Positions 62,049 to 64,000 of a stretch of 64,000 nucleotides of DNA are shown in pieces (within the stretch, counting starts at the first letter, position 1; each line of letters opens with the position of its first letter). The stretch spans positions 248,001-312,000 of the forward strand of contig NC_012993.1 of NCBI RefSeq assembly GCF_000026365.1, written 5' to 3'. This stretch comes from Zygosaccharomyces rouxii (lineage: Eukaryota; Ascomycota; Saccharomycetes; Saccharomycetales; Saccharomycetaceae). The position numbers and the translations under genes are program-made. The notes beneath the pieces were generated by a model. The model was not told where the DNA came from. It saw nothing but the letters and a program-made list of their open reading frames with translations, and ran no database searches.

Positions 62049-64000
62049 ATGTCCAATCATGATGATCACTTCTCTCACCTTGGATCAGCCCTTTCTACTA
62101 CTGCGGCAGCCATATTTGGAGCACAAAACTTGGAAGACACAATCCTATCCTATAGCAGTCCATATAAACGGGTTCTTCATAAGGCCATGACGAATCTAGG
62201 TAGTGAAGGAGCTGTTGTCAATTTTAGAGGTCGAAAGGATAGAGGAACCGGATCATTTCAAAGTCTAAGTTCAAACAATGGCAAAGAATTCTTTCAGAAC
62301 AAATTCGCAGACTCCAAGACAAGTTTTAAAGTTCTAAGTTATTTGAGTGATGATCAACTTAGAGATATACCAAGTGAATTCGATGGTACAAATTTATCAC
62401 TATCCAAAAAATTGTTAACTCAAAATGGTGAACCAAATAGTAAGTCTAATAAGAAAAAAGGACAGAAAACTGAACCTACATTGTTTCAAGGTTTTGAAGC
62501 ATCCTTACCTGTGATCAACGAAACTTTGCACAGTGAAAATAAACTTTTGAAAAATGATGAGGATTCCAAAACAATTGATCAGCACCCTCATCGTCATCAT
62601 CACGGTGGTAAACCGGAAATGGACCAAAACGAATTTAACGACCAATTTACACTACCTCAGGGCGTAGAGCCTGAGAGGATAACCAATTCATATTCATTAA
62701 GTTTTTTGAAGAGTGTTAGCAGTGGTGTGATAGATAATTTAGATCTGTTGGAAATTCAAAAAAAAGTAGCCGCTAGTGAAATACGAGAATTGGACTACAA
62801 ATTGGAAAGGTTAAAATTTATGAGAGAACTTGCATTTAAAAGAATAGCCAAAATTGAACAAAATGAATTGTTCCTGGAGAATAATTTAAACGTTGCCAGA
62901 GATCGTATATCTTTCCTACAGGAATATGGATTACAAAAGGAGGAAGATGATATAGATGAAGAGCGAAAGGAAAATGAAGATGAAGATATTATTGATAATC
63001 CACAACACTCATTAGATGAAGACGGAAATAGACCTCAAGACATAGCGGAATCTCCTTTGAACGTACACAAAAGTAATGAAAATCATGGGTTAGAGACAGA
63101 GGCGAATGCTAATTCGCCCATGTTGAGCAAATCAGTTTATCAAAAGCTTAAAGTTAAAGATGAAAAGCCATCAAAGAAACTGCATGAATTTTACAACGAT
63201 AAGCACAAAAAGCACAGGAAAACATACCCAACTTTACAACAGTACTATACAAGGGGTTCACAAATTAGTTCTTTCCCTAAATCTCATGATGAAAGTATCA
63301 TATGTCTAGATTTTGACGTTCCGTTTGGTACTTTAGCCACTGCAGGTCATTTAGACCATTCCATAAAACTTTGGAATTTATCGAAGAAGAATCAAGTGGG
63401 TCAAATGACTGGTCATCATGCAAGTATAAATTGCATGCAACTGGATAATCAGTATAACATGCTGATTAGTGGTGGTAGAGATGCAGTCCTTAAGCTTTGG
63501 GACTTAAGCCTTGCATACCAACTGTACCAAGAGGATACAGAATTCGCATCTAACTCTGAAGAAGCATGTGTCTATACTTTTGATTCTCATCTCGATGAAA
63601 TTACCGCTTTGTCTTTTGATTCTGGTCATCTTGTCAGTGGTTCGCAAGATAGGACTTTACGTCAATGGGATTTAAGCACCGGAAAGTGTGTACAAACAAT
63701 TGATATTAGTTTTGCCTCAAGAGGTCAATCTACTAGCTCCTTGGCAAGCAGTTCGTTACTATCACCTGTTGTGGAGGCACCAGTAGTTGGTGCTTTACAA
63801 TGTTTTGATGCTGCATTAGCAACGGGTACTAAAGATGGTATTGTAAGATTATGGGATATGCGTTCAGGTAAAACTATTCGTTCACTGGAGGGACATACGG
63901 ATGCCATTACTACGTTAAAATTTGATTCAAGAAATCTGGTCACAGGTTCCCTTGACAGGAGTATCAGAATTTGGGATTTGAGGACAGGAACATTAGCAGA
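62049..64000 (+). CDS. MDV1: Mitochondrial fission adaptor with WD40 repeats, 3' end outside window
   Basis: Counterpart of the paralogous S. cerevisiae adaptors MDV1 (YJL112W) and CAF4 (YKR036C), which link Fis1 on the mitochondrial surface to the fission GTPase Dnm1. About 650 codons are visible and the frame is open to the window end. The N-terminal region (about residues 1-200) is the Fis1-binding part with helical segments. Residues ~225-300 form a heptad coiled coil (DLLEIQKKVAASEIRELDYK) for dimerisation. The C-terminal part (from about residue 410) has WD40 repeats: DHSIKLWNL, DAVLKLWDL, DRTLRQWDL, DGIVRLWDM and DRSIRIWDL, with repeats still to come. A His-rich stretch (HPHRHHHGG) lies near residue 180. 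Being a single copy, it represents the pre-duplication ancestor of both; the symbol is a choice. Confidence 0.95.
   Translation, partial: MSNHDDHFSHLGSALSTTAAAIFGAQNLEDTILSYSSPYKRVLHKAMTNLGSEGAVVNFRGRKDRGTGSFQSLSSNNGKEFFQNKFADSKTSFKVLSYLSDDQLRDIPSEFDGTNLSLSKKLLTQNGEPNSKSNKKKGQKTEPTLFQGFEASLPVINETLHSENKLLKNDEDSKTIDQHPHRHHHGGKPEMDQNEFNDQFTLPQGVEPERITNSYSLSFLKSVSSGVIDNLDLLEIQKKVAASEIRELDYKLERLKFMRELAFKRIAKIEQNELFLENNLNVARDRISFLQEYGLQKEEDDIDEERKENEDEDIIDNPQHSLDEDGNRPQDIAESPLNVHKSNENHGLETEANANSPMLSKSVYQKLKVKDEKPSKKLHEFYNDKHKKHRKTYPTLQQYYTRGSQISSFPKSHDESIICLDFDVPFGTLATAGHLDHSIKLWNLSKKNQVGQMTGHHASINCMQLDNQYNMLISGGRDAVLKLWDLSLAYQLYQEDTEFASNSEEACVYTFDSHLDEITALSFDSGHLVSGSQDRTLRQWDLSTGKCVQTIDISFASRGQSTSSLASSSLLSPVVEAPVVGALQCFDAALATGTKDGIVRLWDMRSGKTIRSLEGHTDAITTLKFDSRNLVTGSLDRSIRIWDLRTGTLA

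Overview
This window is nuclear DNA from a budding yeast of the family Saccharomycetaceae. It has densely packed intronless genes with AT-rich spacers, one intronless nuclear tRNA-Ala gene, and proteins that align closely with Saccharomyces cerevisiae ones recalled from memory. No transposon, LTR, centromere or CRISPR-like structure was recognised.

The gene order is the main clue to the lineage. Read left to right, almost every gene corresponds to a gene in one of two S. cerevisiae blocks: chromosome XI YKR054C to YKR036C, or chromosome X YJL134W to YJL112W. The two lists interleave, and genes kept as duplicate pairs in S. cerevisiae (LCB3/YSR3, MRS3/MRS4, TRK1/TRK2, UTH1/NCA3, MDV1/CAF4) appear once. 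That is the pattern expected of a species that did not undergo the yeast whole-genome duplication. A Zygosaccharomyces or Torulaspora type species fits, but this is inference.

Layout: (1) 1-17.8 kb holds the 3' three quarters of dynein heavy chain DYN1, a sphingoid base phosphate phosphatase, a small broken-looking ORF, a mitochondrial iron carrier, a TMEM184-like membrane protein, a GPI-phospholipase-D-like protein and AIM23. (2) 18-35 kb is a run of minus-strand genes: URA2 (pyrimidine synthesis), TRK1 (potassium uptake), PBS2 (osmostress MAPKK), the tiny MCO6-like gene and SPT10. (3) 35-42 kb is compact: NIT2, TRM61, LSM1, FMP46, MTC1, ALB1, RPE1. (4) 43-52 kb has NAP1, the lipid droplet protein PLN1/PET10, a YKR045C-like gene, PHO86, UIP5, SHB17 and a SUN-family cell wall gene. 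(5) 52-64 kb has a 2.1 kb gene-free gap, ASF1, a YKR041W-like gene, tRNA-Ala(AGC), GAP1, a 1.5 kb gap with a GC-rich palindrome and an isolated Pol III B box, then KAE1, SPC34 and the 5' part of MDV1/CAF4.

The genes are independent housekeeping functions, not an operon or island. A few share themes: two histone chaperones (NAP1, ASF1) plus the histone gene regulator SPT10; two pentose phosphate enzymes (RPE1, SHB17); and two tRNA modification genes (TRM61, KAE1). I found no wholly new system. The most useful observations are two easily missed small genes, one with an apparent frameshift, uORFs ahead of the GPI-PLD-like gene, a perfect 13-bp GC-rich inverted repeat, and a solitary B box. Many ORF starts were moved from near-cognate codons to the first conserved ATG. 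Homology statements come from recall, not from a database search.
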